Part shown: positions 62,530 to 64,000 of the stretch, piece by piece
How the letters are laid out: every line of letters begins with the position of its first letter
Position numbering within the stretch: position 1 is the first letter of the stretch
Source of the DNA: Pseudoxanthomonas koreensis
Lineage (GTDB): Bacteria; Pseudomonadota; Gammaproteobacteria; Xanthomonadales; Xanthomonadaceae
Direction of reading: 5' to 3'
Length of the DNA stretch: 64,000 nucleotides
NCBI RefSeq assembly: GCF_010093225.1
Contig: NZ_PDWM01000010.1
Location: 1-64,000, forward strand
Notes under the pieces: generated by a model
What the model saw: the letters and a program-made list of their open reading frames with translations, nothing else
Databases searched by the model: none
Told to the model about the DNA's origin: nothing
Translations under genes and position numbers: made by a program

Positions 62530-64000
62530 TCACGTCCCCCGCGGCTTCGCCCGGTGCGTCGCCGCCGCGCTCCACGGATCTTCCGGCCACGGGTGCCGCG
62601 GGTAGCGCCCCTTCATCTCCTTCCTCACCTCCGGGTAGGTGCGGTCCCAGAAGCTGCGCAGGTCGCCGGTGACCTGCAGCGGCTTGCCGCCGGGCGAGAG
62701 CAGGTGCAGGGTCAACGGCACGCGGCCGTCGGCGATGCGCGGTGTGTCGGCCAGGCCGAACAGTTCCTGCAGCTTCACCGCCAGCACGGGCGGCTGCGGC
62801 ACGCCTTCGTGGTCGAGCGCGTATTCGATCCGCCGCTCCATGCCCGAGGGCACGCCGATCCGCGACGGCGCATGGCGTTCCACCTGCTGGCGCAGGCTCC
62901 ATTCCAGCGGCGACTTCAGCGCTTCGCCGAGTTGGTCCTCCGACAGCGCATCGAGCCGGGTCTTGCCGGCGAAGGCGGGCTTCAGCCAGTCGTCCAGCGT
63001 GGCCAGCAATGCCATGTCGGAGACATCGGGCAATGCCAGCTCCGGCATCCACGCCCGCAGCGAAACCACGCGTGCCTGCCACTGGCGCAGCGATTCCGTC
63101 CACGGCAGCGCTTCCAGGCCCAGTTCGCGCACCGCGTCCGCCAGTGCCTGCGCGGCCTGCGCCGGATCCACCCGCCCCGCGGGGCGGCTGTCGAGCACGA
63201 TGCGGTCGAAGCGCGATTCGCGCCGCGCCACCAGCGCACGCCGTTCCGCATCCCACACCGCGCCTTCGTGGTCGACGAAGCGGGCGGGGAAATCACGGCG
63301 CAGGCGGGCCTCGTCCACCGGCGCGGCGCGCAGCAGCAGCGCATCGCCGCGCGGTTCGAAGCGCAGCTCGCTGGCCACCAGCCACGGCTCGCCGCGCAGG
63401 GCGCTGTCGTCGAACAGCTTCGCGGTGCGGCCGTTGGCGAGCTGGTAGCGCAGCGGATCGGACGGATGGCGCGCGGCGATGCGGTCGGGGAAGGCATGGG
63501 CGAGCAGGTCGCCGAGTTCGTGCGCTTCGATGTCGGCGGGTGGCGCGGCTTCGCTGCGCAGGCGGCGGCGCCACTGCTTCGCCGCCGCGTCGATCGCGGC
63601 CAGCGCGGAACGACCGGCGTCGGGTGGCACGCGGCCGCTGCGGAAAGCGGCCAGCGCGCGCCAGCGGCCGGCCAGGGCATCGCTGCGGCTGCGCAGCGGG
63701 TCGCGCGCTTCCAGCAGCGCGGCCAGGTCGGCGGCCAGCGCCTGTTCGCGCGGCCCGCGCGCAGCCTGCAGCATCGCCGCCAGGCGCGGGTGCGTGCCCA
63801 GGGCGAGCATGGCGCGGCCGGCGGCGGTGATGCGGCCATCGGCATCCAGCGCATCCAGCCGCTGCAGCAGTTCGCGCGCGGCGGCCAGGGCGCCGGACGG
63901 CGGCAGGTCGACGAAACGCAGCGCGTCGCTGCCCCAGGCCGCCAGTTCCAGCGCCAACCCGGCCAGTTCGACCTGGGCGATTTCCGGCCGGCGCTGTGCT
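62530..64000 (-). CDS. hrpB: ATP-dependent RNA helicase HrpB, 3' part (continues beyond the window)
   Basis: Only the C-terminal part is in the window; the frame is open to the edge at 64000. It begins RRPEIAQVELAGLALELAAW, the start of the winged-helix/ratchet region, followed by LDALDADGRITAAGRAMLALGTHPRLAAML, an HA2-like region, and the HrpB-specific C-terminus (PSRIGVPSGMERRIEY, LQELFGLADTPRIADGRVPL, LHLLSPGGKPLQVTGDLRSFW, MKGRYPRHPWPEDPW). The helicase domains with DEAH lie outside. HrpB is a DEAH-type helicase of uncertain RNA role. Confidence 0.93.
   Translation of the reverse strand, partial: AQRRPEIAQVELAGLALELAAWGSDALRFVDLPPSGALAAARELLQRLDALDADGRITAAGRAMLALGTHPRLAAMLQAARGPREQALAADLAALLEARDPLRSRSDALAGRWRALAAFRSGRVPPDAGRSALAAIDAAAKQWRRRLRSEAAPPADIEAHELGDLLAHAFPDRIAARHPSDPLRYQLANGRTAKLFDDSALRGEPWLVASELRFEPRGDALLLRAAPVDEARLRRDFPARFVDHEGAVWDAERRALVARRESRFDRIVLDSRPAGRVDPAQAAQALADAVRELGLEALPWTESLRQWQARVVSLRAWMPELALPDVSDMALLATLDDWLKPAFAGKTRLDALSEDQLGEALKSPLEWSLRQQVERHAPSRIGVPSGMERRIEYALDHEGVPQPPVLAVKLQELFGLADTPRIADGRVPLTLHLLSPGGKPLQVTGDLRSFWDRTYPEVRKEMKGRYPRHPWPEDPWSAAATHRAKPRGT

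Overview
The window is about 64 kb of dense, very GC-rich DNA (near 70% by eye). Gene content points to a gammaproteobacterium of the Lysobacteraceae/Xanthomonadaceae (Lysobacter, Luteimonas, Pseudoxanthomonas or relatives): a bifunctional XanB-type ManC, a monomeric NADP isocitrate dehydrogenase beside aceK, an mlaFEDCBA operon, recCBD, and many GTAG-headed palindromic repeats like the SMAG/REP sequences of Stenotrophomonas. No rRNA, CRISPR array, prophage or insertion sequence was seen. Family-level placement is an inference from content, not a computed phylogeny.

Layout. 0-3.5 kb: wecA, tRNA-Arg(CCG), and a hipBA toxin-antitoxin pair. 3.5-9.6 kb: sugar kinase plus sugar/proton symporter, ubiA, manC, kdsA (envelope polysaccharide precursors and ubiquinone). 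9.7-13.2 kb (minus strand): a compact four-gene operon of a 90-aa peptide, a SagB-like flavin oxidoreductase, an AmrS-like radical SAM enzyme and a PhyH-like Fe(II)/2-oxoglutarate dioxygenase; this is the best candidate for an undescribed modification system. Two small I78-type inhibitor-like proteins point away from it. 14.7-20.6 kb: gltBD. 20.6-33.6 kb: adhP, a DUF4203 membrane protein, a tandem methylglyoxal-synthase-fold protein, an NRDE protein, an MFS exporter, a lytic transglycosylase reading in frame into a hexose-phosphate mutarotase, folE, a DUF885 lipoprotein, a GH43 glycosidase and an AI-2E-type permease. 33.6-35.3 kb: an AT-rich patch with a DUF1905 remnant and an orphan HipA-like kinase (yjjJ). 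35.4-44.4 kb: recCBD. 44.5-50.7 kb: a Na/phosphate cotransporter and the mla phospholipid-transport operon. 50.8-64 kb: rmuC, a DUF488 gene, putP, rlmI, icd-aceK, an exported methyltransferase-fold protein, rluE, a small membrane protein and the 3' part of hrpB.

Two repeat families run through the window. Nine composite elements of 127-134 bp have outer inverted arms beginning GTAGGAG and inner inverted arms around a TCCGGA centre. Shorter solo GTAG palindromes are also present, including one inserted in frame inside recC. Several of these repeats provide the TAG stop codon of the adjacent gene. All full-length composite copies are intergenic, and one (14355-14484) is a hybrid of two arm subtypes.
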